Translations under genes and position numbers: made by a program | In this document: positions 48,628-60,050 of the stretch, piece by piece | Numbering within the stretch: the first letter of the stretch is position 1 | Layout: the number at the start of each line of letters is the position of its first letter | NCBI GenBank assembly: GCA_030248195.1 | Contig: JASAND010019857.1 | Coordinates: 62,001-126,000, forward strand | DNA length: 64,000 nucleotides | Reading direction: 5' to 3' | DNA from: Trissonchulus latispiculum | Taxonomy: Eukaryota; Nematoda; Enoplea; Enoplida; Ironidae | The notes under the pieces: generated by a model | The model's input: only the letters and a program-made list of their open reading frames with translations | What the model was told of the DNA's origin: nothing | The model's database searches: none

Positions 48628-49843
48628 TTAAACTGGACCAAAAGAGTGAATTTTGTGGAGAGTTTATTATTCAAGCTAAGTATGACAATGTATATATTTT
48701 TCTGAAAGCTCAGAAAGCAGACATTCCAAAAATCTTAAAAAATTTTCAAATTTTCCAATTTCAAATTTCATAAATTTTGAAAACTGTAGGAAAAAAAAAT
48801 AAACGAAAAGTAGTCGAGTTTGGTATCAAATGAAAGGCCTTGTTCAGGAGAATGCGAATATGTATCAATTAAGCGGGTTTGGGGCGGCACGTGGTTCCAG
48901 CGGGCCCATATCCCGAAAAATAAAAGTTGCTCCGATCGCTACAAACTTGGGCTCATTTGAAAGCTCTCATCCCGCTGAGTAAAAGTTATAATTGGGTCAT
49001 CGCTCAAAAATGCTGTCTGTGAAAGTTATCCCTCTTTAAACCCCAAAAATGGGCTGTTTGGGCACTTTTGGAGGGTTTAATCCAGGCTAGCAAAAGCGGT
49101 GAGCTGAATCAAGTCAAGCCAGTGTGCTACATTTTGCGTCTCATCATTATACACAACTACGTGAAAATTGCAGTTTTGGATCTTCATGCATGCGTAAGAT
49201 AAGCTAATTTAAACAAACTTCAAAGAAGCCGCCGTGTCGGTTCCTTTGAAGTTCGTTTAAATTAGCTTATCTTACGCAAGCGTACAGATCAAAAGCTGCA
49301 ATTTGCACGTAGTTGTGTATAATGATGAGACGCAAAATGTAGCACACTGGCTTGACTTGATTCAGCTCACCGCTTTTGCTAGCCTGGATTAAACCCTCCA
49401 AAAGTGCCCAAACAGCCCATTTTTGGGGTTTAAAGAGGGATAACTTTCACAGACAGCATTTTTGAGCGATGACCCAATTATAACTTTTACTCAGCGGGAT
49501 GAGAGCTTTCAAATGAGCCCAAGTTTGTAGCGATCGGAGCAACTTTTTATTTTTCGGGATATGGGCCCGCTGGAACCACGTGCCGCCCCAAACCCGCTTA
49601 ATTGATACATATTCGCATTCTCCTGAACACGACCTTTCATTTGATACCAAACTCGACTACTTTTCGTTTATTTTTTCTTTTCCTACAGTTTTCAAAATTT
49701 ATGAAATTTGAAATTTGAAAATTTGAAAATTTTTTAAAATTTTTGAAATCTCTGATTTCTGAGCTTTCAGAAAATATATACATTGTCATACTTAGCTTGG
49801 ATAATAAACTCTCCACAAAATTCGCTCTTTTGGTCCAGTTTAA
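48628..49843. repeat. Long near-perfect palindrome, arms about 560-590 bp
   Basis: Left arm 48628-49190 and right arm 49254-49843 are inverted copies. The core pair GATAAGCTAATTTAAAC and its complement sits around 49200-49265. The centre includes AAGCCGCCGTGTCGG. The 67-residue frame at 49447-49650 is just arm sequence. Confidence 0.9.
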
Positions 49844-50494
49844 CGCCCGATTGCACCAAATCGGGCTAAGTTAGCTCGGTGTTAGCCTAACACCGAGTTA
49901 ACTCGGTGCTAACTATTCTGCAGCTAAGCTTCAGCTGAGTGTTAAACTTTAGTCCATTGCACCAACTTAGTTTTTGTCAAGAATAACAAACTCTAAGCTT
50001 CAGCTCAGGGTTAGAGTTAGCCAATCAAATTCGTTTTCTCAATCAAATTATCCAATCATCATCTTTCAACATTAGCTGAAGACTACTTTAACCTTGAGGT
50101 TATCTCCGAGCTAAGTCTTTGTTCCCCTTAACTCTGAGCTCAAGGTTATCATTTAAGTATTGGGTCAAATCGCAAATGTCACATATGAAACAATACTGCG
50201 AAAATCATTTTCCAAAAAACTGAAGTATTCTTAAATGTCTGATTGAACAATCCATACCGAAATTTTCTGATAAATGAAGACGGAAATGTTAGAAATTGAG
50301 TTAGTCCTCAGCTAATCCTGCTGACAATCAGAGTTAAATTTTGCATGCTGAAGACTAAGTTAACTCGGAGTTAACCTCGAGGTTAACTTAAGCTTATTTG
50401 GTGCAACGGATTAGCTGAGAGTTAACAGGTTAACACCGTGTTAACCTTGAGGTTAACTTAACACCGAGCTAATCCTGTTTGGTGCAATCCACTG
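49844..50494. mobile_element. Inverted-repeat element with TAA target duplication
   Basis: Inverted GATTGCACCAAA ends are flanked by TAA on each side (49841-49843 and 50495-50497). The interior is dense in TTAACCTCGAGGTTAACTTA and CTCGGTGTTA palindromic words. A 3-bp TAA/TWA duplication would fit PIF-Harbinger, but that is inference. It interrupts the right end of the 3.1-kb insertion. Confidence 0.82.
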
Positions 50495-50507
50495 TAAGTT
50501 TGCTAGA

Positions 50508-51415
50508 CTATATGTAGTTTAATTCTATTTTAATTAATTTCTCGAAGCCATTATACGAACTAAACTTTGCAGATTTCGCAATCTGTAATCTTCAGAACTT
50601 CTGCTGATGTCTGCAAAATCGTTAGACTCTCAGTGTGGGAACAAATCCGATTCTTTTCAAAAAATTATCGATTTTCTGATTTTGTTTGCTTTGTGAGTTT
50701 ATAGCAATTTTGAAGTTGGACTTCAACTGTAAATTGTACTCTGCCATCTTAAAGCATTTCATGCAAAGATCTATGTTTTGTATGTCATTGCGTGAAATAA
50801 AAGTGGCTAAGCAAGAACATCGTTCTGCTAAAATTAACTCACGACCAAAAATGTGTGTTCAAACTTTGACCGTTTGTAGCCGATTAGCCAATGGAGCCAA
50901 CCCCAACAATGTATATATTTTTAGAATCGTCAGGAACTAGAAATTTCGAAAATTCGGAAAAATCCGGAATTCCGGGTTTGATTTACGAAAAATCTAAAAT
51001 TTTTTAGTTTTTTGCCGAATTTTTAACGCTATCGAAAGTTCGTTACCCCGATCGATTAGAGCTGGTCCAACTGCATATTTTTGCTCTTAAAAGCTTTTCA
51101 CGAAAACGCACCCAGTTTCCGGAATTTAAGGTTTTCAAATTTCCCGGATTTTAAATTTTTTTCGAATACCGACAAGATGGTCTCAATCGAAAGCTCTTAA
51201 CGAGCTGTACAACTTTTATAATAGAACGAACTCATGAAAATGCAGTCAATACCCAGAATTCGCGAAAACCGGTATTTCCGGAGTTTAAAAATTTTCTCCA
51301 AACACCCCACAATATGTATATATATTACTTGAAAGCTCTTGATGATCTGAACAACTTTTGTAATAGAACCAATACCTGAAAATGCACAAAATTCATGGAA
51401 TTCACGAAAACCGTG
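50508..51415. repeat. Inverted duplication, inner block (left arm)
   Basis: It is the inverted counterpart of about 58640-59580. Shared landmarks include CAGAACTTCTGCTGATGTCT, ATGCAAAGATCTATGTTTTG and CGGAATTCCGGG-type text. It is noncoding, with many A/T-rich GGAATTTC/GAAATTCC words. Confidence 0.85.
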
Positions 51416-52473
51416 CTTAAGGGGGGGGGGTCGCGATTTTTCGACCATCTCCGATTTTTCTGATTTTCACATATTTTGTAGGCCCCATGTGTCCGCAAAA
51501 CAAGACAAGCGCGTTTGTTGCAAAACTTTTCCTATCATTCACAGTAGCCCTCCAAGGGTGACCCCGACATGTGTTAAACATAGGAAAATGAAAAAGTTAG
51601 GAAAATTTTTCTGCTACCAAATGTTTGAGCGCTGTGTAAGAGTAAATCGGCTACCACTTGTTTGTAAACCTAATTTGGACTAGGTAAAGTGCTAATATCT
51701 ATACGAGGTTATTTTCCGTAGGGTCGCTAATTTTATACGAATTTTGAAAGTCCGGAGAAGTCGATTTTTGCTCAAAATCGCACTACAAATGTGTAGGTCA
51801 GTGGACGTTTTGTCTTGTCCTGAACTAACCCTTTGGTGTAGAAACATCGCGTTTAGATATTAGCACAGTATATTGTTAGAGCTTTATTTTGCATATAATC
51901 AATCCCTATTTGGCCTTTTCAGTAGCTCGCAGTTTTGGTAGCAGAAATTCCATTTTTCCTCAAAAACCGTCATTTTTCGAAAATTTCATGTTTGCTGCCT
52001 CATAAGTCAGTCAAATCTTAAGGTATCTCAATAAAATTTGGCATGCTAATAGACTGGGATAAAACCTACGCATATGTGAAGTTTCATGCCAGTAGCCTGT
52101 GTTTTCCTTTGGTGACATACTACGATATCATGGCGGACACCTATGAGCAAAAAATGTCAAATTTTCAACTTTTTCAAAAAAAGGAAAAAAAAGGAAAAAA
52201 AAAAGGAAAAAAAAGAAAAAAAGAAAAAAAGAAGACGGGGAAAAAAAAGGAGAGAAAGAAGGAAAATCTTATTTTTCCTCTCTCAGTGGGTAAATCTGTG
52301 GCTTTTCCTCACCTTTGGAGCCTGGAGACACTACATGTTATGTTTCCTTAGTATTCGACTGGAAAAATAGGAACTTTGTTCAGTTGAATTCTTTTGTCCG
52401 TCTTTTATTTTCAACATTTCCCCGCAATTCTAAATTCGTCTTCTTTCCTTTCCTTTCCTGTTCTTTCTTTCAG
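51416..52473. other. Repeat block and purine tract before the TBC1D5 exons
   Basis: A repeat starting AAGGGGGGGGGGTCGCG at 51419, with GACCATCTCCGATTTTTC, is shared with 20021, 37021 and 47376. 52178-52262 is an A-rich (AAAAAGG)n-like purine tract. No earlier TBC1D5 exon is recognised here. Confidence 0.5.
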
Positions 52474-55400
52474 TCGTTGGCTTCGCCTGCTGTTCGGTCG
52501 TGAGTTTCCCATCCAGGATCTCCACTGTGTCTGGGACACGATCTTTGCCAGGGACCGCCCTTTGTCCTCCGTCAATCACATCTTTGTGGCCATGCTTTGT
52601 ATTCATTCGAGACTTGTGTACGTTTATAAATTGTCTACTAGCCTTATGATCATCAGTTTGCTTTTGTATTTTGCATTTTGACCATACTATTTTGATTTTT
52701 ATATTTGCATTTTGTGATTATGCGTGTACTACTTATTTATTTTTTTTTACCCTTACGTTGTCATGTAAATTTTCGAGAGTTTACTAACCCTCGTTACCCA
52801 TGATTGTTTCAAAACTCAGCTCTGCGTCACTATTTTGAGGTGGTTGCGAAAGTCTGTTTTGCCCCCATTGTATGTTCAAATTAACTTTTATTTTGATTGT
52901 GGTAAACAAAATTTTGTTAGAAATTTTTATTTAATTGTGTCTAATATTTTTAGTGTTAAGCTGTGATTACACCGGCTGTCTTCATTACCTGATGCGCTAC
53001 CCATGGGTTGCGGACGTTCTAACCCTCCTCAAGTTGGCACTCCATTTTCAGTATCCCTAATGTAAATACGTACAGTTTGTTGTTCTTTTGCTTGCGTCTG
53101 TTAATGTTGCTGTTTTTCATTTGATTGAAAATTAATTCAATTAAACTTCAATAAATATAAATGTAGCTGAAATTTACTGGAACACTCAGGGAAAGGTTGG
53201 CTTTTTATGGTTGCTGTGCTCTTTAGAAGGTTCAAGTTTTGTTCAGAGCAGAAGTCTTTTGGTTACGTCTTAATTTTATTTTGTTCACTATTGTGTTGAT
53301 ATGTTTTCTGACATTTCACTTGTTTCCATATTTCATTTTCCTGTTTCTCTTTCTAGAAATACAGTCGTCCGTCAGTGAGCAGCTGTCAGCCTCAGAACTA
53401 CAGTCAGATCACGATTGCGGGGCGACCCCATCCCAACACCCTCAATAAGCATCACTCAATCTCTTCTTCCTATGCAAATGGACCCCACCATCACGTCTCG
53501 GGCCCTAATTCTCCCAGGTAATTAGTGCCATATTATTTGTAGAAATTTAAACATACTTAACCTAAAGATTAATAATTAAAATTAAAAATTAATTTAAAAA
53601 ATTAAAGATTAAAATGTGAAAAAGCTGACGTCCACACTCGTCAGATGATGTCGCTCCCTAAGGTGTGAGAAATGAGTCAGAGAAGTCACTTGCACTAAAG
53701 CGAAAAATTTTTCACACACAACAACCTAGTTTTCGTTGTGTTGGGTTTTTTCTATTTTTCCGTTTGGTAGCCAGACTATACTGCTTCAACCTACCAGTAC
53801 CTAAACCTGTGGTTGTTGTAGATCTCATTTGCGCAGTGGCGGTGCCGGTGGTGTGGGTCCCTCCCTGCTTCCGGGCGACGCTGTGATGAAGAAGTTGGAG
53901 TCCAGCTCCAAACTCAGTGAAACATTCAACGAATTGTTAAATCTGATGAGCTTCCTGCAGCAGAAGCTCAGTCAGACGCAAATCGCTTTAAGTGTTTTGC
54001 CACTTTTTTGTTGTTTCTTGATATGTCCCATTCTTCGTATAGCCCATACTGTTTTTGCATTCTTATGTATCCTTTTTCCTGCTTGATTTGATTTCAGATC
54101 TTGCCGGAAAACACATCTAGTCTGTCCGAGCTGGCCAGTGATCTGGGTAGCTCTGGCCAAGCTAGCAGGAGGAAATCTGCCGGGTCTGGGGGTAGCGGTG
54201 ATGGGGGTCCTACCGTAACCCTTCGTGCAGTGTCCAACAATAGCAACAGTCCCGGAAACGATTGTCTGCTGCCCTAACTGGGGGACGGAAACATACTGGA
54301 TCTGCCCCCTCCGGTTCCCTACCCCTAATTCCTCTATGAGACGCCCCCCAGGGGGTGGTGCGGGTACTCTCCCTACCTGACCCGGTGCCTTTTTAGAGTC
54401 CGTTCCCCGCTGCTCTCACCTGAGGTAAGTCCTCGGTCAAGTTTTTGTTTTCTCTTTCTTTCCTTTTTTGCGGTATATTTAAGTATTATTTTTCCATCGA
54501 CTACAACTGTGAAAATTGTTTTTCGGCATGCTCGTGCTGCGTTCTGTTTAGTGATTTAGTGGTGCTTCATTTCTGTGTTGAAATGTTGACATAGTTTGGG
54601 GGGGGCTGGTTTGCTGGTAGCAAGTCAACACTTTACCAAAGTGTTTTTTTATTTTGCTTTTACCGAAAAACAGTTTGTCTCCCCTATTTTTTTGTATAGG
54701 AAGTGGAACTACTGAAGGAACAGATCAGTTGTCTTCAGATTCGAGTGAGCGATATTGAGGCTGGCAACTCCACGGTTGCCCAGAAATTGGAGTCTATTGT
54801 TTGTAAGTTTCAGAGGGCTCGGGGTACCCAGATAACATTTTTGGTTGTGGTATTTTTGCCAATAGAGTTTTTTAAATTTTGAATAGAAATATATGGATTA
54901 ACAGTTGCTATGCTATGTGCATGGTACCAAGAGTACATACATAATTTAAAAGTGTGCCACTACTGGGCACACTCTATGTTATCAGAACAGAAACTAGGCT
55001 TTGCTCGCTAACGGCCCACCCCCCCCCCCGCAAATTAGACCCATCACTTCAAAGAATTTTGTGCGCTATGTTTGTGATCTAAAGCTCGAAGCAGGCACAA
55101 AATTTCCACATCCACTGCTTGTGTTTTCTAGCTTCAGCACATAAACATAGAGCGAGTGAGCGTACCCCCGTTTCGACTAGGTACTGATTTGCGGGGGCGG
55201 GGGTGGTGGGGCTATAGGGTCTGATTTGCGAAGGAAGGGGTGGGCTGTTAGCGAGCTGAGCATAGTTTTTGCTCTGTGCCAAGTGGCACACTCTTATATT
55301 ACGTAGTCTTGATGATACGTAGAATTTTGGGAATATCCCTCGGGTTTCGATTCGATTTTTTATTTGCTTTTTGTATTTTTTGTCTTTTTTTCAGTGAGTC

Positions 55401-56064
55401 TAGTCCCCGTTTTGGACTCCCTGCCGGCCGACCAGACGGAGCCCGTTGCCAGGGCTGTGGCGGAGTTGAAACAGGCAAGTTTTTGACACAGAAAAGATTT
55501 AGCTTCAATTTATTTAAATTTGCTGATTTGCTCTTAAATTTGGATTCGATCTTACATTTGCTGAAATCTCAAAAAGCAGTAATGAAAAACGCCTGCCTGC
55601 AGTCACTAAGGCTGCTACAAGACACTAATCATAAAGAAATAATGAAAAACGCCTGCCCTACCCTCCAGTATAGCAGTCACTAAGGCAAAGCCTTTTGTCC
55701 CACACAGACTGTTTTTTTCTTTCTTTCTGTATTTCAGTTGTCCCATATCCTGCGCGGTACCCTTCGAATGGCCGCAACGACAACGAGTGCTGTGGAAGAA
55801 ACGGCGACCGCAGAAGGCACTCCGCATCCTGCGGCCAAACAGCGGTCTGGCGGCAAAACTGGCCACTCTTCGGCAGGCGATTGGCCGGTTGAGATTGGCC
55901 ACGACCCGGTTCGATCGGCCAAACCTAATTTGCATAATCAGTCCTCTTCTGGTCTGCTGCAGTCTCCGACAGACTATCCGTCGGCGGCGCTCCTGACACG
56001 TCGCCTTGGCTCAGAGAATGAACTGATGGATCTGACAGCGACACCGCACGGAGCCAGTGGCTGA
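52474..56064 (+). CDS. TBC1D5: TBC1D5-like Rab GTPase-activating protein, last eight exons
   Basis: TBC1D5 acts on Rab7 at endosomes together with retromer. Exons: 52474-52617, 52961-53050, 53365-53517, 53822-53993, 54098-54424, 54700-54802, 55395-55474, 55738-56064 (stop TGA). Exon 1 here gives RWLRLLFGREFPIQDL and NHIFVAML, the TBC-domain segment of the family. Exon 2 gives CLHYLMRYPWVADV. Later exons are Ser/Gly-rich, then coiled-coil (EVELLKEQISCLQIRV), then AELKQ/LSHILRGTLRM, which matches the conserved C-terminal helix. Splice phases all agree. The intron after 55474 uses a GC donor (CAG|GCAAGT). The catalytic TBC motifs and start codon would lie upstream but are not found between the gene X copy and 52474. 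Exon 54098-54424 carries two in-frame TAA codons (54275, 54326), so this may be a pseudogene or use extra splicing. Confidence 0.82.
54925..55315. mobile_element. GTGCCACT-family inverted-repeat element, intronic
   Basis: Inverted ends carry AAGTGTGCCACT and AGTGGCACACTCTTAT-like text. Inside, CTTTGCTCGCTAACGGCC is mirrored by TTAGCGAGCTGAGCATAG. Related copies lie at 61350-61620 and 63125-63485. It lies in the intron before exon 55395-55474. Confidence 0.75.
55575..55690. repeat. Short interspersed repeat, two copies
   Basis: AATGAAAAACGCCTGCC with CAGTCACTAAGGC occurs at 55580 and 55637. Single copies lie near 4780 and 6637 in KDM6A introns. Confidence 0.75.
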
Positions 56065-56819
56065 TGATAATGTGTTGAATTTTGCCCCCCCCCCCTTTAG
56101 TATAATGCTTTCGCTTCCGGATAGCCAAAAGCGTACTATAGCTGGTGTGTTGGTTTGGGTCGCCATTCTTGTGATAGACTGTACAGTTTAAATACGCAAT
56201 ATTCTGTAATTCAGTTTTCTATGGCAACATTGTAAATTCTTGCCCCCTTGTATGCTTAATTTTTGCAGCTATACACATGAGACAATGAGCGTGGAAGATA
56301 AATAGGTTACTTTTGATAAACAAAATAAATAAATAAAAAAATAAATAAACCATTTTGATTTACTAAATTTGTTGTGATGACTATTTTCTAGATAAGTACT
56401 GATTATACCCTGTGTACCAGTAATACCAAATATTATTTATTTATTTACGTATATTAATAATATAATTTCGGTATGTTGTAGGCATGTCCTTGTGTATATA
56501 TTGAAATATTATAAACAATCTGAGAGTTATATTGTACATAAACCGAATTGTTTTGGTAGTTCATGTTGATGACAGCGTAACCATTTATTATTCCTATTTA
56601 TGTATTAAATAATATTCCGTTCTGTTCTGTATTTTCTGTGGTTGTGTGTCAAATTATGCGGGATACATTACTTCACTTCAAGACAAGAGTACATGTAATA
56701 AATAATAGTTGGGTTTTCTATATTTTGTAATTTTTTATGTTCCATCTCAAATCTAAACTTTTCCGCTAAATAGCTGGTTTGGATAGTTTATTCAGTTTTT
56801 TATTGCAATCAAACACAAG
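56065..56819 (+). other. 3' flank/UTR of the TBC1D5-like gene
   Basis: It begins just after the TGA with a C run and then A/T-rich sequence holding several AATAAA signals (56324-56345 and later). No other gene is seen. The exact polyadenylation site cannot be chosen from sequence alone. Confidence 0.5.
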
Positions 56820-57175
56820 CTGGGTTTATTTTACTGGGGGGGGGGCGCCCCCCCACTTTTTGGGTCCCCCCCCCACTCGGCCCCATCCCCACTTTTTTGG
56901 GCTTCCCCCCCGCTCACCCTAAGGTGGCCAGAAATTGCCAAATTTTTAGGATTTTTGGTCAAAATTTTCAAAATTTTTCCGGCTTCGCCGGAAATTTTTG
57001 GCCAAAAATCGCCTTTTTTGGTGCTAAAACTTGATTTTTGATCACTTTTAAGCATACTTATAGCAGTGTATGTGGAAAACAGGCTATTTATACAGCATTT
57101 TTAGCATTTTTTTACCCATTTTATCCCCTCACTTTTCGACCTCCCCCCACTTATTTTTGCCTAAAATAAACCCAG
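56820..57175. mobile_element. CTGG-family miniature element, copy 4
   Basis: Ends CTGGGTTTATTTTA (inverted at both sides) are flanked by CACAAG (56814-56819 and 57176-57181), a 6-bp duplication here. The interior closely matches the 10878-11226 copy: CCCTAAGGTG, GCCAGAAATTGCCAAATTTT. Confidence 0.88.
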
Positions 57176-57181
57176 CACAAG

Positions 57182-58040
57182 GTGACTACGATTTTTATGT
57201 CACCATGTTTTTTCCTATTTATTTATGTACTCTTGTTTTGTTTTATTATGCTATTGTTTCATGGTCCTTTATAGTATATGAGGTGACGTTTGCTTGTGTA
57301 CTGACTTAAAATGCTTTTCTGTTTAAAAGAAAATTTAGGTTTTATAGAGAAGTTTGTTTGGTTTGATGAATCAGTTTGCTTTGCTTTGATCAGATTTGCT
57401 TAACTGTTCAGTGTAAGAAACGTAAGAATCTGTATATATAGCTTGGTACTTTTGCATGTGTAAAGTGAAAGATCATAAAATAAATCAAAGCTCTGCGTTG
57501 TTGGGAACTGGTGATAATGTAGTTTCAGAAGTTTTCTCAGAATGCACTGATGTTATGGTTCTTCCGGCTAACTTTTACTCAATTTAGGTTTGGATTTTTT
57601 GGCCAGTTGTACGCAGCTTCTGAGTTGCTGAGTGTTAGACAGAAGATCGCGGGTTTGAATCCTCCCGAGGTCCCTGTTTTTGAGTTTACAAAAAACAAAT
57701 TCTAGCTTAGTAGAGAGCTCTCTTGTAAAATCACTGGTTTGTGTTTCTTTGTTGTGGAATCAAGTTTGTTGTTCGTCAACGAATTGGAGCCCACCGTCAG
57801 GCTAGAGATAATGTATTATTATCAACTGTGTAATAGTTTATCTTCGGTGCGTGGGCTCCCTGAAGCTGTTAGCAGCATACAGAGCATTGATTTCTAGCTA
57901 CTGATTAAAATAATTATATACCATTACGTTAGGCTAGCATTTGACCAGTCCACACGAAAATAGTCACCATGTAATTCTTTGAGATGTGACATAAGTCAAT
58001 GAGGATGTTTTAAAAGAATTCATGAAGTAATAGAATTTAA
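57182..58040. other. Noncoding DNA with a tRNA-like SINE fragment
   Basis: 57610-57680 has GAGTTGCTGAGTGTTAGAC and the B-box CGGGTTTGAATCCTCCC, a tRNA-derived SINE head on the plus strand. The rest shows no gene. Confidence 0.5.
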
Positions 58041-59580
58041 ATGGAATGTTTCCAGCCAAATATTCGTCTTATAGTACGACCAAAAAAAGGTGTGCACAAA
58101 CTTGGACCGTTTATAGCAGATTAGCCTTTGGACTAAACCCCAGCAATGTACATATTTTTAGAAGCGTCAGGAACTCGAGGTTTTTCGAGGAATTCCGGGT
58201 TTCATTTACGAAAAATCTAATATTTTTGTAGTTTTTTGCCGTTTTAACCCTATCAAAATTTCGTTACCACGATCGAATAGAGCTGGTCAAACTGCATATT
58301 TTTGCTCTTAGAAGGTTTTCACGAAGATGCACCCGGCCAATTTCCGGAATTTCGGGTTTTCAAAATTTCCGGATTTAAAAAATTTTTCGAATACCGACAA
58401 GATGGGTATCATTCGAAAGCTCTTAACGAGCTGAAAAACTTTTATAATAGAACGAACTTATGAAATTTCACGCAATTCCCGTAGTTGGCGAAAACGGGAA
58501 TTTCCGGATTTCAAAAATTTTCCCCAACATCCCGCGGATATCATTTGAAATCTCTTGACGAGTTGAACAGCTTTTTTATCTGAACTACTAATATCTGTAA
58601 CTGCACCAAATTTCCGAAATTCAGGAAAAACGAAAAAGCTTGTGTTAAACACGGTTTTCGTGAATTCCGGGAATTTTGTGGATTTTCAGGTATATTGGTT
58701 CTATTACAAAAGTTGTTCAGCTCATCAAGAGCTTTCAAATAATATACATATTGTGGGGTATTGAAGAAAATTTTTAAACTCTGGAAATGCCGGTTTTCGC
58801 GAATTCTGGGTATTGACTGCATTTTCATGAGTTCGTTCTATTATAAAAGTTGTTCTGCTCGTTAAAAGCTTTCGATTGAGACCCATCTTGTCGGTATTCG
58901 AAAAAATTTTAAAATCCTGGAAGTTTGAAAACCCTAAATTCCGGAAATTGGGTGCGTTTTCGTGAAAAGCTTTTAAGAACAAAAATATGCAGTTGGACCA
59001 TCCCTATTCGATCGAGGTAACGAAATTTCGATAGCTTTAAAAATTCGGCAAAAAACTAAAAAATTTTAGATTTTTCGTAAATGAAACCCGGAATTCCGGA
59101 TTTTTCCGAGTTTTCAAAATTTCTAGTTCCTGACGATTCTAAAAATATATACAATGTTGGGGTTGGCTCCATTGGCTAATCGGCTATAAACGGTCAAAGT
59201 TTGTACACAGTACACACATTTTTTGGTCGTGAGTTAATTTTAGCAGAACGATGTTCTTGCTTGGCGACTTTTGTTTCACGCAATGACATACAAAACATAG
59301 ATCTTTGCATGAAAGCGTGTAAACAGGCAGAGTATAATTTACACTTATAAATTAAAAATCTACTTACTTCAAAATTGCTATAACTCACAAAGCAAACAAA
59401 ATCAGAAAATCTATAATTTCTTGAAAAGAATCGGATTTGTACCCACACTGAGAGTCAAGCGGTTCTGCAGACATCAGCAGAAGTTCTGAAGATTACAGAT
59501 TGCGGAATCTGCATTTTTGTGAAGCTAAAGTGGGTACGTAAAAGTTTAGTTCGTATCCTAATGGCAGCGAGAAATTAATT
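58040..59580. repeat. Palindromic block and right inner arm of the inverted duplication
   Basis: 58040-58640 and 58650-59260 are inverted copies meeting near 58645. The right part also mirrors 50508-51415. The arms are rich in AATTTCCGG/CCGGAAATT words. Confidence 0.85.
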
Positions 59581-60050
59581 AAAATAGGATTAAATTAATA
59601 AGTAAACGGGATTAAAGTTTCTTGCCTTAATACTGAGTAATATTTGACTAAATAGCCTATACAGTCAGAATACGTAAACGTTTAGACTTGCGCGAAGCTT
59701 CCGACATGACATAAATACGGGATATATAAACTCCTAGAACACTCGTGGCTACGAATCTTTCTCTATTTTCTAACTAACTAACTATTTCTCTCATCAATAT
59801 GAGCCCAAGAGAAACGTAGCGGCTCATAATAGACAGTTACATCTTGTACTGTACCCATTTAGATGCTGGCTCATATTAGACATTTTAAATCGTGTCCTTG
59901 ACGTATTTAAATGCTGACCCTCATAGCTCATATTGCACTTTACATGCGACTGCAAGGAGCATTTTTCCTACTTGTACAAATATATATTGTTTTAGCAGTT
60001 GTATAAACTATAAAGGAAGGCAATTTTGGAATGTGAAATGCTTTATGTGA

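Larger units (their letters stand above)
47363..50507. mobile_element. 3.1-kb composite insertion with TCTAGCAAACTTAA ends
   Basis: The two sides are inverted: TCTAGCAAACTTAAG at 47363 and AAGTTTGCTAGA ending at 50507. The sister arm of the inverted duplication (about 59570-59605) runs straight through without it. It contains a long palindrome (48628-49843), a nested element (49844-50494) and a repeat beginning AAGGGGGGGGGTCC also seen near 51415. It is noncoding. Confidence 0.78.

Noticed and set aside
52143..52370. Lysine-rich protein
   Set aside because: It comes from an A-rich purine tract with no conserved continuation or splice context.
57610..57680. tRNA gene on the plus strand
   Set aside because: It has a B-box-like GGGTTTGAATCC, but the arms do not fold into a full cloverleaf. 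Treated as a SINE fragment.
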